A DNA stretch of 64,000 nucleotides from CALKWS01 sp051020515 (lineage in GTDB: Bacteria > Actinomycetota > Actinomycetes > Actinomycetales > Beutenbergiaceae): positions 3,658,001-3,722,000 of the forward strand of contig NZ_CP194857.1 in NCBI RefSeq assembly GCF_051020515.1, in the 5' to 3' direction. The translations under genes and the position numbers were made by a program. How positions within the stretch are numbered: position 1 is the stretch's first letter; each line of letters opens with the position of its first letter. This document shows, in pieces, positions 37,813 to 47,244 of this stretch. The notes under the pieces are model-generated. The model did not search any database and was not told where the DNA came from. It saw only the letters and a list, made by a program, of their open reading frames with translations.

Positions 37813-38586
37813 TCAGCGACGCACGGTGAACCCGGCCCCGGCCAAGGCGTCCTTGACCTGACCGATCGTGAGGCTGCCGTAGTGGAAGACGCTGGCCGCC
37901 AGCACCGCATCGACTCCGCAGTGGGCGACCGCAACGAAGTCCTCGACGCTGCCGGCGCCTCCGGAGGCGATCAGCGGGACGCTGACCCGCTCACGCACCG
38001 CCGTCGTCATCTCCAGGTCGAATCCGGCTGTGGTGCCGTCGGCGTCCATGGAGTTCAACAGGATCTCCCCCACCCCTGATTCGGCCGCCCGCACCGCCCA
38101 GGTCACCGCGTCGATGCCGGTGCCGCGCCGCCCGCCATGAGTGGTGACCTCGAACCCAGATCCGGTCGTGGTCCCCTCGGGCGACCGACGGGCGTCCACG
38201 CTCAGCACCAGCACCTGGGACCCGAACCGCTGCGCGATCTCCTCGATCAACTCCGGACGCTGGGTCGCGGCTGTGTTCACCCCGACCTTGTCCGCTCCAG
38301 CGCGCAGCAGCGCATCCACGTCGGTGACGGTGCGCACGCCACCGCCGACCGTCAACGGCACCGACACCTCCTCTGCGGTGGTGCTGACGACGTCCACGGT
38401 TGTGGCCCGGTCCTCGGTGGAGGCCGAGATGTCCAGGAACGTCAACTCGTCAGCCCCCTCGGCCACGTACCGCTTGGCGAGTTCGACGGGGTCGCCCGCA
38501 TCGCGCAGATTGGCGAAGTTCACCCCCTTGACCACCCGTCCGCCGTCCACATCCAGGCACGGGATCACCCGTAGCGCCACGCTCAT
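37813..38586 (-). CDS. hisF: imidazole glycerol phosphate synthase subunit HisF
   Basis: Cyclase barrel of 257 aa that makes imidazole glycerol phosphate and AICAR with HisH. The N-terminus RVIPCLDVDGGRVVKG contains the catalytic Asp12. The second catalytic Asp is in VLSVDARR, and the phosphate loops (VGGGVRT, ASGGAGS) are clear. Its start overlaps the stop of the FKBP lipoprotein gene by 4 bp, an unexpected operon partner. The hisI gene is 4.4 kb away. Confidence 0.95.
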   Translation of the reverse strand: MSVALRVIPCLDVDGGRVVKGVNFANLRDAGDPVELAKRYVAEGADELTFLDISASTEDRATTVDVVSTTAEEVSVPLTVGGGVRTVTDVDALLRAGADKVGVNTAATQRPELIEEIAQRFGSQVLVLSVDARRSPEGTTTGSGFEVTTHGGRRGTGIDAVTWAVRAAESGVGEILLNSMDADGTTAGFDLEMTTAVRERVSVPLIASGGAGSVEDFVAVAHCGVDAVLAASVFHYGSLTIGQVKDALAGAGFTVRR

Positions 38587-39557
38587 CCGGTGTCCTCCTC
38601 CTCGTTGCCGCCGTCCTCGCCGCCGTTCTCGCCGTCCTCGCCGCCGTCCTCGCCGCCGTTCTCGCCGCCGTTCTCGCCGTCCTCGGGGTCCTCGCCGTTC
38701 TCCTCCATCGCCGAGACCGCGAGCACATCGATGAGGAACACCAGCGCCTCGGTGCCGAACGCCAGTTCCGGGGGCGTCACCAGGATCAACCGGGATCCGA
38801 CCTGCTCATCGACCAGCCCGTTCTGCCAAGCCGGGATCAGGCCGGTGAAGGGGATCGTGGTGGGCAACATGCCCTCCCCCCAGAGGGTGTCGGTGATCTC
38901 GCCGGTGCTCCAGGAGTAGGTGGAGTAGCGCACCGTGACGGCCTGCCCGTCGCGGACCTGGGGGCCGTCACCACGCAGTACCGGAACCACCTGCAGGTCC
39001 GCCGGTGGGTCGGCATCAGGTACCTGCACCACGGGGATCCCGTCGTCGTCGGTACCGACCTGCGGGGTCTGGTCGTCGTTCTTGGGTGCCGGAACCGGTT
39101 CGCCCCAGGCGGTGGTGTGGCGGATGTCGTACACCAGCACGGTGGGGTTGGGCCGTTCCCGGGTACCAAGTTCCACCCGGAGCAACCGCGAACCCTCGGT
39201 GCGTCCGAGGAGTTCGGCATGCAACACCCCGGCGTCCTCACCGAGCACCATGATCTCCGGGGACTCCTGGTAGTTCTCCCTGATCGTCTCCCCGGTCACC
39301 GCGTCGATGGCGAGGTAGGACAGCATCACCGCGGCGGCATCGCGCAGTTCGGTTCCCTCGCCGGTGATGATCTCCTCGGTGTAGGGCGCCGAAATGCTCA
39401 ATGGCGTCTCGAAGTCGACCCGGGGCATCGTGCCGAACTCCCCGGAAACCCAGACCTCGCCGTCAGACTCCGGATCCGGTTCCTGCCGGCAGGCCACGGC
39501 CGCACCGAGCGTGGCCAGGCTCAGCGCACTCAGGACGGTTCGGCGGGATGGCAACAC
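38583..39557 (-). CDS. FKBP-type peptidyl-prolyl isomerase lipoprotein
   Basis: Extracytoplasmic protein of 324 aa. It starts with GTG; the signal has paired Arg (PSRRT) and a Cys after AAVA that fits a lipobox, possibly Tat-exported. Two FKBP-like modules are suggested, the second clearest: DGQAVTVRYSTYSWSTGE, GLIPAWQNGLVDEQ, ELAFGTEALVFLID. The tail is an unstructured run of Glu, Gly, Asp and Asn (about 40 residues). In actinobacteria an FKBP gene commonly follows pafA, as here. TAGACT at 39571-39566 lies eight bases before the GTG, suggesting its own leaderless promoter. Confidence 0.82.
   Translation of the reverse strand: MLPSRRTVLSALSLATLGAAVACRQEPDPESDGEVWVSGEFGTMPRVDFETPLSISAPYTEEIITGEGTELRDAAAVMLSYLAIDAVTGETIRENYQESPEIMVLGEDAGVLHAELLGRTEGSRLLRVELGTRERPNPTVLVYDIRHTTAWGEPVPAPKNDDQTPQVGTDDDGIPVVQVPDADPPADLQVVPVLRGDGPQVRDGQAVTVRYSTYSWSTGEITDTLWGEGMLPTTIPFTGLIPAWQNGLVDEQVGSRLILVTPPELAFGTEALVFLIDVLAVSAMEENGEDPEDGENGGENGGEDGGEDGENGGEDGGNEEEDTG
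38587..38705. repeat. tandem repeat encoding the Glu/Gly/Asp/Asn tail of the FKBP lipoprotein
   Basis: Imperfect copies of CCGCCGTTCTCG and CCGTCCTCG alternate across about 110 bp. The minus strand reads ENGGEDGG-type units. This array is prone to slippage and read error. Confidence 0.6.
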
Positions 39558-39590
39558 AGATCCAGAGTCTACGGCTCCCGAGCCACTGCC

Positions 39591-40985
39591 TCAGATCACC
39601 GGCATCGGACCCGGGTGGGCCTCATCCATGCTGGCGATCAACCGGTCCACCCGCTCATCGGAGGAGCGGAACGGGTCCTTGCACAGCACCGTGCGGCCGG
39701 AGTAGTCGTTCAGTTTCAGGTGCACCCAATCCACGGTGAAATCCCGGCGGCGCTCGGTTGCGGCACGGACGAAGTCGCCCCGGAGCTTGGCCCGGGTGGT
39801 CTGCGGCGGTGTGGTGGTCGCCGTCTCCACCTCCTCCACCGAGACCATCGTGGCGGCCAGGCCGCGGGCCTCCAGTTTCGGGAACAACCCGTGCCGCGGT
39901 GAGATGTCGTGATAGGCCAGCAGCAGCCGGCTCACCCGGGCGTCGGTCAGCGGCAGGTTCTTCCCGGCCAGGTACCGGTCCAGGAGCCGTTTCTTGATCA
40001 CCCAGTCGAGTTCGGTCTCAACCGGTTCGAGGTTCCCGGTGCGCAACCCCTCCAGCCCACGCGACCACAGGTCCAGCACCCAGCCGTCGTAGGGGCCGTG
40101 CTGGTCGCTCTCGGACAGGTAGGTGCGGGTGCGCTCCAGGTAGTACTCCTGAACTTCCAGGGCACTGGCCGTGGTGCCGTGCGCCAGCGGAACCTGGGTG
40201 GAGGTGGTCAGGTCGTGGGAGATCTGGCGGATCGCCCGCACCGGGTTGGCGAAGGTGAAGTCACGCAGGATCACCCCGGCTTCCAGCATCCGCAGGATCA
40301 GGTCGGTCATGCCCACCTTGAGCATCGTGGTGGTCTGGGACATCGAGGAGTCCCCGCTGATCACGTGCAGGCGGCGGTACAGGTCGGCGTCGGCGTGCGG
40401 TTCGTCCCGGGTGTTGATGATCGGGCGGGACCTGGTGGTGGCCGAGCTGGTCGCCTCCCACATGTGGTCGGCACGCTGGGAGAAGCAGTACCGGGCCCCA
40501 CCGCTCCCGGGCAGCACGTGCCCGGCGCCGGTGAGGATCTGGCGGGTGATGAGGAACGGGATGAGCGCGTGGGCGGTACGGCTGAAGTCCGAGCGCCGCC
40601 GGATCAGGTAGTTCTCGTGGCACCCGTAGGAGTTCCCCGCCGAGTCCAGGTTGTTCTTGAACATGTGGATGGTGCCGTCGATACCGTCGGCGGCCATCCG
40701 TTCCTGGGCGTCGGCCAACAGCCCGACCATTATCTGCTCGCCGGCCTTGTCCTGAATGAGGAGCTGGCGGAGGTCATCACACTCGGCCGTGGCGTACTCG
40801 GGGTGGGACCCCACATCGAGGTACAGGCGCGCACCGTTGCCCAGGAACACGTTCGACGACCGGCCCCAGGCCACTACCTTGCGGAACAGGTACCGGGCGA
40901 TCTCCTCGGCCGACGGCGTGCGTCCCGAGGTGGTGTCCGAGGTGATGCCGAACTCGGTCTCCAGGCCGAAGATGCGCGCGGTCAT
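39591..40985 (-). CDS. pafA: Pup--protein ligase
   Basis: Glutamine-synthetase-like ligase of 464 aa that attaches the C-terminal Glu of Pup to lysines of target proteins. It begins MTARIFGLETEFGI, with the metal-binding Glu9. The catalytic Asp57 lies in LYLDVGSHPEYAT, equivalent to the M. tuberculosis PafA Asp64. The ATG at 40985 overlaps the prcA stop (ATGA). The open frame continues upstream without homology, so this start is well supported. Confidence 0.95.
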   Translation of the reverse strand: MTARIFGLETEFGITSDTTSGRTPSAEEIARYLFRKVVAWGRSSNVFLGNGARLYLDVGSHPEYATAECDDLRQLLIQDKAGEQIMVGLLADAQERMAADGIDGTIHMFKNNLDSAGNSYGCHENYLIRRRSDFSRTAHALIPFLITRQILTGAGHVLPGSGGARYCFSQRADHMWEATSSATTRSRPIINTRDEPHADADLYRRLHVISGDSSMSQTTTMLKVGMTDLILRMLEAGVILRDFTFANPVRAIRQISHDLTTSTQVPLAHGTTASALEVQEYYLERTRTYLSESDQHGPYDGWVLDLWSRGLEGLRTGNLEPVETELDWVIKKRLLDRYLAGKNLPLTDARVSRLLLAYHDISPRHGLFPKLEARGLAATMVSVEEVETATTTPPQTTRAKLRGDFVRAATERRRDFTVDWVHLKLNDYSGRTVLCKDPFRSSDERVDRLIASMDEAHPGPMPVI

Positions 40986-41689
40986 TCGTTCAGCAACGAT
41001 TCCAGGGCACTCGCATCGAGCCGACGGAACGCCCGGCGGAGCCGAGTCCGGTCCAATACGGCCGCTTCCAGGCCGGTAGCGGGTATCCGGCGCCGTTTCC
41101 CGCCCTCCTCGACCTCCGCATCCGGACTGCCCAGGGCGCTCACCGCCAGGCGCATCACCTCGCTCAGCTCCAGGCCGGTGCGCCACTGCTCGGCCACGAT
41201 CCGGCCGAGCCGGTCCGCCGCACCACCCATGACCACGAAGCCGTGCTCGTCGCTGACCGACCCGTCGTAGGAGAGCCGGTAGATCTGGTCGGTGTCCTGA
41301 TCCGCGCCTACCTCGGCGACGGCGATCTCGACCTCCAGTGGCTTGGACTCGGTGGTGAACACCGCCCCCAGGCTCTGCGCGTAGGCGTTGGCCAGGCCCC
41401 GGGCGTTGACGTCGGTGCGGTCGTAGGAGTAGCCACGCAGGTCCGCGTAGCGGATCCCGGCCACCCGCAGGTTCTCGAACTCGTTGTACTTGCCCACCGC
41501 GGCGAAGGCGATCCGGTCGTAGATCTCGGAGATCTTGTGCAATGCCCTGGAGGGGTTCTCGGTGACGAAGGCGATCCCGCCGACGTAGCCCAGTGCCACC
41601 ACCGAGCGGCCGCGCGCGATGCCCTTGCGCGCGAAGTCCGCCCGGTCCTTCATCAGTTGTTCCGGGGAGACGTAGTACGCCTGCGTCAT
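40982..41689 (-). CDS. prcA: proteasome subunit alpha
   Basis: A 235-aa subunit that forms the outer gated rings of the 20S core. It shows the family segments YYVSPEQLMKDRADFARKGI, VALGYVGGIAFVTENPS and the C-terminal linker. It ends LLNE. Start and stop overlap prcB and pafA by 4 bp each. Confidence 0.95.
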   Translation of the reverse strand: MTQAYYVSPEQLMKDRADFARKGIARGRSVVALGYVGGIAFVTENPSRALHKISEIYDRIAFAAVGKYNEFENLRVAGIRYADLRGYSYDRTDVNARGLANAYAQSLGAVFTTESKPLEVEIAVAEVGADQDTDQIYRLSYDGSVSDEHGFVVMGGAADRLGRIVAEQWRTGLELSEVMRLAVSALGSPDAEVEEGGKRRRIPATGLEAAVLDRTRLRRAFRRLDASALESLLNE

Positions 41690-42522
41690 GACCGGTCTCC
41701 TTCCTCGGTCTCGGCGAGCCGGGCGTTGATCTCCTCGGCGTGTCGGCCCAGGTCCGGCGCCGGGATCCGGGTGAACCCCTCGACGTCGATGCGCACCACG
41801 ACCGGGTAGATCTTGCGCAGCAGGTCCGGGCCGGCCGTTGCCGAGTCGTCATCCGCCGCGTCGACCAGGGCCCGCAGCGCGGTACGCACCGCGGCGTCGG
41901 GATCGAGGTCGGGTTGCCAGAGCTTCTTCAGTGAACCGCGGGCGTAGACCCCGCCGGATCCGACGGCGTGGTAGTCACGTTCCTCATACCGCCCGCCGAC
42001 GACGTCGTAGGAGAAGATCCGACCGGTCCCCTCGCCCTGGTCGTAGCCGCCGAACAGCGGGATCGCGGCCAGACCCTGCAGTGCCAGGGGGAGGTTGGAA
42101 CGGACCATCGTGGCCAGCCGGTTCGCCTTCCCCTCCAACGACAACAGCGCACCCTCGATCTTCTCGAAGTGCTCCAACTCGAGTTGGAACAGGCGCACCA
42201 GTTCCACTGCGAGGCCGGCGGTGCCGGCGATCCCGATCGCGGAGAACTCGTCGGCGGAGAACACCTTTTCCATCCGCCGGTGCGAGATCTGGGAACCCAT
42301 CGTGGCGCGCCGGTCCCCGGCCATCACCACACCACCGGGGTAGGTCAGCGCGACGATGGTGGTGGCGTGGGGGGCCGGTAGCGAAGCCACGTCCAGTTCC
42401 TGCCCGGCATAGCGTCGCCCGGGAAGGAGTTCGGGTGCCGCCTCAGCCAGGAATTCAGTGAACGAGGCGCTGCCCGGACGGGTGTAGACCGCCGGCAGCC
42501 GGTCCCCGGCTGCGCCGGTCAC
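41686..42522 (-). CDS. prcB: proteasome subunit beta
   Basis: Catalytic proteasome subunit of 278 aa. The N-terminal 53 residues are a propeptide. Thr54 in PHATTIVALTYPGG becomes the nucleophile after self-cleavage. GGVVMAGDRRATMG with the conserved Asp-Arg follows. The start overlaps the pup stop by 4 bp, so pup, prcB, prcA and pafA are all translationally linked. Confidence 0.96.
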   Translation of the reverse strand: MTGAAGDRLPAVYTRPGSASFTEFLAEAAPELLPGRRYAGQELDVASLPAPHATTIVALTYPGGVVMAGDRRATMGSQISHRRMEKVFSADEFSAIGIAGTAGLAVELVRLFQLELEHFEKIEGALLSLEGKANRLATMVRSNLPLALQGLAAIPLFGGYDQGEGTGRIFSYDVVGGRYEERDYHAVGSGGVYARGSLKKLWQPDLDPDAAVRTALRALVDAADDDSATAGPDLLRKIYPVVVRIDVEGFTRIPAPDLGRHAEEINARLAETEEGDRS

Positions 42523-42710
42523 TGGCCGCCCTTCTGCACGAAGCCGCGAACGAACGTCTCCGCGTTGGTCTCCAGCACCTCATCGATCTCATCGAGGAGC
42601 GCATCGACCTCGGCATCCTGTGCGCGGGCACCCGCGCCGGTCGGGGCCGGAGTGGGTACGTCGTCGTCGGGCGGGTCGGACGGGCGCTTCTGCTCGAACT
42701 GGCGGGCCAC
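42519..42710 (-). CDS. pup: prokaryotic ubiquitin-like protein Pup
   Basis: A 63-aa disordered tag. The N-terminal half is charged and Pro-rich, the central region (DALLDEIDEVLETNAE) is the Mpa-binding helix, and the C-terminus is FVQKGGQ. The final Gln must be deamidated by Dop before PafA can ligate it. It follows dop by 67 bp without a gene between. Confidence 0.97.
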   Translation of the reverse strand: MARQFEQKRPSDPPDDDVPTPAPTGAGARAQDAEVDALLDEIDEVLETNAETFVRGFVQKGGQ

Positions 42711-42777
42711 CGATGCCTCCTAGTTATGCCGGGAGAACTGTTGCCTCGATCCTACGACGCGCGGGCTCGCCCCGGCG

Positions 42778-44376
42778 TCATGGATTGCCGAGTGCGGCAA
42801 TCAGATCCTCCGCCCGCGGGTGCGCAGCCAGCAGATCACCCACGTGCTCGGCACTGCCCCGGTAGGGGTCGGAGGTCGGCACCCGCGTCAGGTGTGCCCG
42901 GCCGGGCAGGTCGAAGACCACCGCGTCCCAGTTCGCCGCCTCCACCTGGGGACCGTACCGCCGGAGCGTCTCGCCGCGGAAGTAGGCCCGGGTGTCCGAC
43001 GGAGGGTTGGCGATGGCGTGCTCCACCTGCTGGTCGTCGACCAGGATCTCCACTCCCCCCGCTGCGGCCAGGCGGGCGTAGACACCCTTCTCCGGGCGTA
43101 GATCGGACCACTGCAGATCCATCGCGGCCAGGCGGTGGTCGTCCCAGTCCGTCCCCCGGCGGGCGCGCATGCCCTCCAGCAGGCGGAGTTTGGCCACCCA
43201 CTCCACCTCCCGGGCGCACTGGGCCGGGTCGGTGGCCAGCCTGGACAGCACCTCGCGCCATCGCACCAGGACGTCCCGGGTCTGCTCATCGACCCGGCCG
43301 CGCTCGTGCAGCGCCGCCCCGATCACGTCCGCGTAGATCTGCTGGATCTGTACCGCGGTCATGCTGCGGCCATCCTCCAGGTCCACTTTCTCCCCCAGGG
43401 TCAGGTCCCGGCTGATCGTGCGGACCGCCGCGACCGGGTCGGCCAGTCGGAGCGCGGACAGTTCCAGCGGGACCTGCCCGGTCTCCAGCAGCCAGAGCAG
43501 GAGCGCGGTGGTCCCGAGCTTCAGGTAATTCGACACCTGGACCAGGTTGGCGTCACCGATGATCACGTGCAGGCGCCGGTAGTCGCGGGGATCGGCGTGC
43601 GGTTCGTCCCTGGTGTTGATGATCGGGCGGCGCAGGGTCGTCTCCAGGCCGACCTCCGCCTCGATGAAGTCGGCCCGCTGGGAGATCTGGTAACCGGGGT
43701 TCTCGCCATGCTGACCAAGGCCCACCCGGCCCGCACCGCAGAAGATCTGCCGGGTCACCAGGAACGGGGTGAGGTAGTCCACGATGTCACCGAAGGGCAC
43801 CCGGCGGTCCACCAGGTAGTTCTCGTGGGTGCCGTAGCTCGCACCCTTGCCATCGGTGTTGTTCTTGTACAGGGTCACAGTGGGCATGCCGGGGATCTGG
43901 GCGAGCAACCTGCTGGCTCGCAGCGCGATCTCGTCGCCGGCCCGGTCCCAGGTCAGCGCTGCCAGCGGTCCGGTGGTCTCGGGTCCGGAGTACTCCGGGT
44001 GGGCGTGGTCGACATAGAACCTGGCTCCATTGGTCAGCACGGCGTTGGCCACCAGCCCCTGATCCGGCTCCGGCGCGCCGCGGCGCTGCTCCCGGATGGC
44101 CGGCAAGTGTGCCGCCAAAGCGGCCCCGCTCGCCTCGGATCCAGGGGTATCGGTGAGTTGGCTCGGATGGGCCGCCCCGCGCTCCAGCCGCCAGCCCCGG
44201 GCATCGTTGAGCGGATCCTCATCGGAGTAGTCCCACCGCGGTGAGGTGCCTTCCGGGAGCGCGTGCCGGGCGTAGGCGGTGACCACCTGGGCCGACATCA
44301 GCATCGGGTTCAGCCCGGGACTGTCGCCCATGATGCCGAACTCGGTCTCCATGCCCACGATCCGCCGCACACTCAC
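42778..44376 (-). CDS. dop: Pup deamidase/depupylase
   Basis: PafA paralogue of 532 aa that converts the terminal Gln of Pup to Glu and removes Pup from substrates. It begins MSVRRIVGMETEFGIMGDSPG with the metal-binding Glu10. Asp123 in FYVDHAHPEYSGPE is the catalytic Asp. The Dop-loop region (residues 50-100) is present, which separates it from PafA. The start is GTG at 44376, and TAGGCT at 44388-44383 lies six bases upstream, a leaderless-type promoter inside the operon. Confidence 0.95.
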   Translation of the reverse strand: MSVRRIVGMETEFGIMGDSPGLNPMLMSAQVVTAYARHALPEGTSPRWDYSDEDPLNDARGWRLERGAAHPSQLTDTPGSEASGAALAAHLPAIREQRRGAPEPDQGLVANAVLTNGARFYVDHAHPEYSGPETTGPLAALTWDRAGDEIALRASRLLAQIPGMPTVTLYKNNTDGKGASYGTHENYLVDRRVPFGDIVDYLTPFLVTRQIFCGAGRVGLGQHGENPGYQISQRADFIEAEVGLETTLRRPIINTRDEPHADPRDYRRLHVIIGDANLVQVSNYLKLGTTALLLWLLETGQVPLELSALRLADPVAAVRTISRDLTLGEKVDLEDGRSMTAVQIQQIYADVIGAALHERGRVDEQTRDVLVRWREVLSRLATDPAQCAREVEWVAKLRLLEGMRARRGTDWDDHRLAAMDLQWSDLRPEKGVYARLAAAGGVEILVDDQQVEHAIANPPSDTRAYFRGETLRRYGPQVEAANWDAVVFDLPGRAHLTRVPTSDPYRGSAEHVGDLLAAHPRAEDLIAALGNP

Positions 44377-44419
44377 CCACCCAGCCTAAGTGGCCCCGCC
44401 GGTCGGCTGCGCTGCGCGG

Positions 44420-46080
44420 CTAGAGGTACTGGCCGGTGGGGCGCACGGACTCGATGGTGCGGCCGGCCTCGGGTGAACCCTTGTGCTGAACGATCGTGCG
44501 GATGAACACGATCTGCTCACCCTTCTTGCCCGAGACCCGCGCCCAGTCGTCGGGGTTGGTGGTGTTGGGCAGATCCTCGTTCTCCTTGAACTCCTCCATC
44601 GCGGCGTCCAGCAGGTGTTCCACGCGGATGCCCCGCACCCCGGAGGCGAGCAGGTCCTTGATGGCCTTCTTCTTGGCCCGGTCCACCACGTTGGCGATCA
44701 TCGCCCCGGAGTTGAAGTCCTTGAAGTACAGGATCTCCTTGTCCCCGCTGGCGTAGGTGACCTCGAGGAACTGGTTGTGCGGTTCGGTGGCGTACATCCT
44801 GCCCACCACCTGCTCGATCATCGCCGCCACGGCACAGTCCGCGTTGCCGTCGTGCTCGGCCAGGTCGTCGGGGTGGATCGGCAGGTCGGCCGTGAGGTAC
44901 TTGCTGAATATGTCCCGCGCGGCCTCGGCGTCGGGTCGTTCGATCTTGACCTTCGCGTCCAACCGCCCGGGCCGCAGGATCGCCGGGTCGATCATGTCCT
45001 CCCGGTTGGAGGCACCGATCACGATGACGTTCTCCAGCCGTTCCACACCGTCGATCTCGCTGAGCAACTGGGGCACGATCGTGGTCTCCACGTCCGAGGA
45101 CACCCCGGTGCCGCGGGTGCGGAACAGCGACTCCATCTCATCGAAGAACACCACCACCGGGATCCCCTGGGAGGCCTTCTCCCGGGCCCGGGAGAAGATG
45201 AGGCGGATGTGCCGCTCGGTCTCCCCGACGAACTTGTTCAGCAGTTCGGGGCCCTTGACGTTGAGGAAGTAGGACCGCGCCCGACCGGCGGCGTCGGTTT
45301 CGGCGTCCTGGGCGGTGGCGGTCCTGGCCAGCGAGGTGGCCACCGCCTTGGCGATCAGGGTCTTTCCGCACCCGGGCGGGCCGTACAGCAACAGCCCCTT
45401 GGGGGGTTTGAGACCGTGTTCGCGCGGAACAGTTCCGGGTGGGCGAACGGCAGCTCCACGGCGTCCCGGATCTGGTCGATCTGGGCCGCCAGGCCACCGA
45501 TGTCGGAGTAGTCCACGTCCGGGACCTCCTCCAGCACCAGGTCCTCCACGTCCGAACGCAGGATTCGCTCGAAGGCGAACCCGGTGCGCCCGTCCACGGT
45601 CAGGGTGTCCCCCACCCGTACGTGCTCGTCCTGCAGCGACCCGGCCAGTCGCACCACGCGCTCCTCATCGGAGCGGCCCAGCACCAGAGCCCGGTCCTTG
45701 TCGAGCATCTCCCGGACCGTGACCAGTTCCCCGGCCGGCTCGAACCCGCCGACGCCGACCACGGTCATCGCCTCGTTCAGTTGCACCTCCTGGCCCAGGG
45801 TCAACTCCTCCAGGGCCACCGAGGGTGAGACCCCGAGCCGCAACTTGCGGCCGGCGGACATCACATCGGCGGTGCCGTCGGAGTGCGCGCGCACGAACAG
45901 TGCATAGGACCCCGGCGGCTTGCTCATCTCCTCCAGTTGGGTGCGCAACTCCACCAGTTGGGAACGCGCAGCGCTCAGTGCCTCGACCAGGCGTTCGTTC
46001 TTGCCGGCGAGGTCGATCGCCTGCTGGCGCAGTTCACGCTCGCGCCCCGAGGGCGCCCCACCGGTGTCCACTGAGGGCAT
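44420..46080 (-). CDS. mpa: proteasome-associated ATPase (Mpa/ARC), frameshifted
   Basis: Hexameric AAA+ unfoldase, about 554 aa after repair, that feeds pupylated proteins to the 20S core. The first frame has the N-terminal coiled coil (GKNERLVEALSAARSQLVEL), two OB domains and the linker up to HPELFRA. The AAA domain (LLYGPPGCGKT, VVFFDEMESLF) is in another frame joined near 45415. One missing base in the CGCGCG/CCCCCC area fits. The C-terminal end is GQYL, the family's proteasome-docking tail. AGGAGG precedes the ATG at 46080. Confidence 0.92.
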
Positions 46081-46158
46081 CGAAACCTCCTGGTCACCAC
46101 TGTAAGCCAGGACCGACGACGACGTCGCAGCGGAGTCGGCCTGGTGGCCGCACCCTGA

Positions 46159-47233
46159 TCAGGGGGCTGGGTCTTGGTCAGGGGCTGGGGCTGGGTCGGC
46201 CCCGGCACCGGATCGTTCTTCCGGTGGGTTCGGGGAGTCGGCGGCGGCCGCGCGCCGGCGCTGCTCGCGGCGCACCTTGCGCAGTCGCTTCGCGCTCAGG
46301 TCCCGCTCGGCCAGGTCAGCGGAGAGAGCGGCCTCGTCGAAGTCGGCCGCCGGTTCGGAGTAGGCCCCCGGCGCCGGACGACGACGGCGCAGCGGTGCCG
46401 GGGTGCCCGGTGCCATCCGCCCTGGTGGTGAGCAGGAATCCGGTGTGGCCGATCATGCGGTGCTCGGGCCGCACCGCCAGGCCCTCCAGGTGCCAGCCGC
46501 GCACCATCGACTCCCAGGCCACCGGCTCGGTGAACCGCCCGTCGGCCTTCAGGTCCTCGGCCAGCCGGGAGAGTTGGGTGGCGGTGGCCACATAGGCCAG
46601 CAGTACCCCACCGGGGGCGAGCGCGACGGCGCACACCTCCAGGTTCTCCCACGGCGCCAGCATGTCCAGCAGGATCCGGTCCACCGAGCCCGGTTCGGCG
46701 CGCTCGGGCAACACCTCGGCCAGGTCCCCTACCGCCAGTTCCCACGCGGGGTGGTCACCGGCGAAGAAGTCGGTCACGTTGCCCTGGGCGATCTCGGCGA
46801 AGTCGGCGCGACGCTCCACCGACAGCAGCGAACCGTGATCACCCACCGCCCGCAGCAGCGACAGGGTCAGCGCCCCCGAACCCACCCCGGCCTCCACCAC
46901 GCGCGCCCCGGGGTAGATGTCGGCCTGGGTGACGATCTGCGCGGCGTCCTTGGGGTAGATCACCGCGGCACCACGGGGCATGGACAGCACGTAGTCACTC
47001 AGCAGTGGTCGCAGCGCCAGGTAGGCCACCCCGCCACTGGTGGTGACCACGCTGGCCTCGGGCGCACCGATCAGTTCGTCGTGGGCGAAGGAGCCCCGGT
47101 GGGTGTGGAAGACCTTGCCGGTCTCGAGCACGATGGTGCTCAGCCGTCCCTTGGGGTCGGTCAGTTGCACCTTGTCGCCCGGTCGCAGCAGGCCTCGGCG
47201 GACCTGGGCTCCGGTAGGGATGTCGTGGCTCAC
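46159..47233 (-). CDS. trmI: tRNA (adenine-58-N1)-methyltransferase, frameshifted near the C-terminus
   Basis: SAM-dependent enzyme that methylates A58 in the T-loop of tRNAs. The N-terminal domain (GPLRPGD-type, here GLLRPGDKVQLTDPKGR) and the SAM motif VVEAGVGSGALTLSLL are clear. The conserved domain is complete in the first frame up to GFLLTTR. One missing base near 46420 links it to a basic, then acidic tail (MAPGTPAPLRRRRPAPGAY, and PDQDPAP at the end) stopping at 46159. Its place upstream of mpa matches the common actinobacterial order. Confidence 0.9.
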
Positions 47234-47244
47234 GGCCGGTGAGT

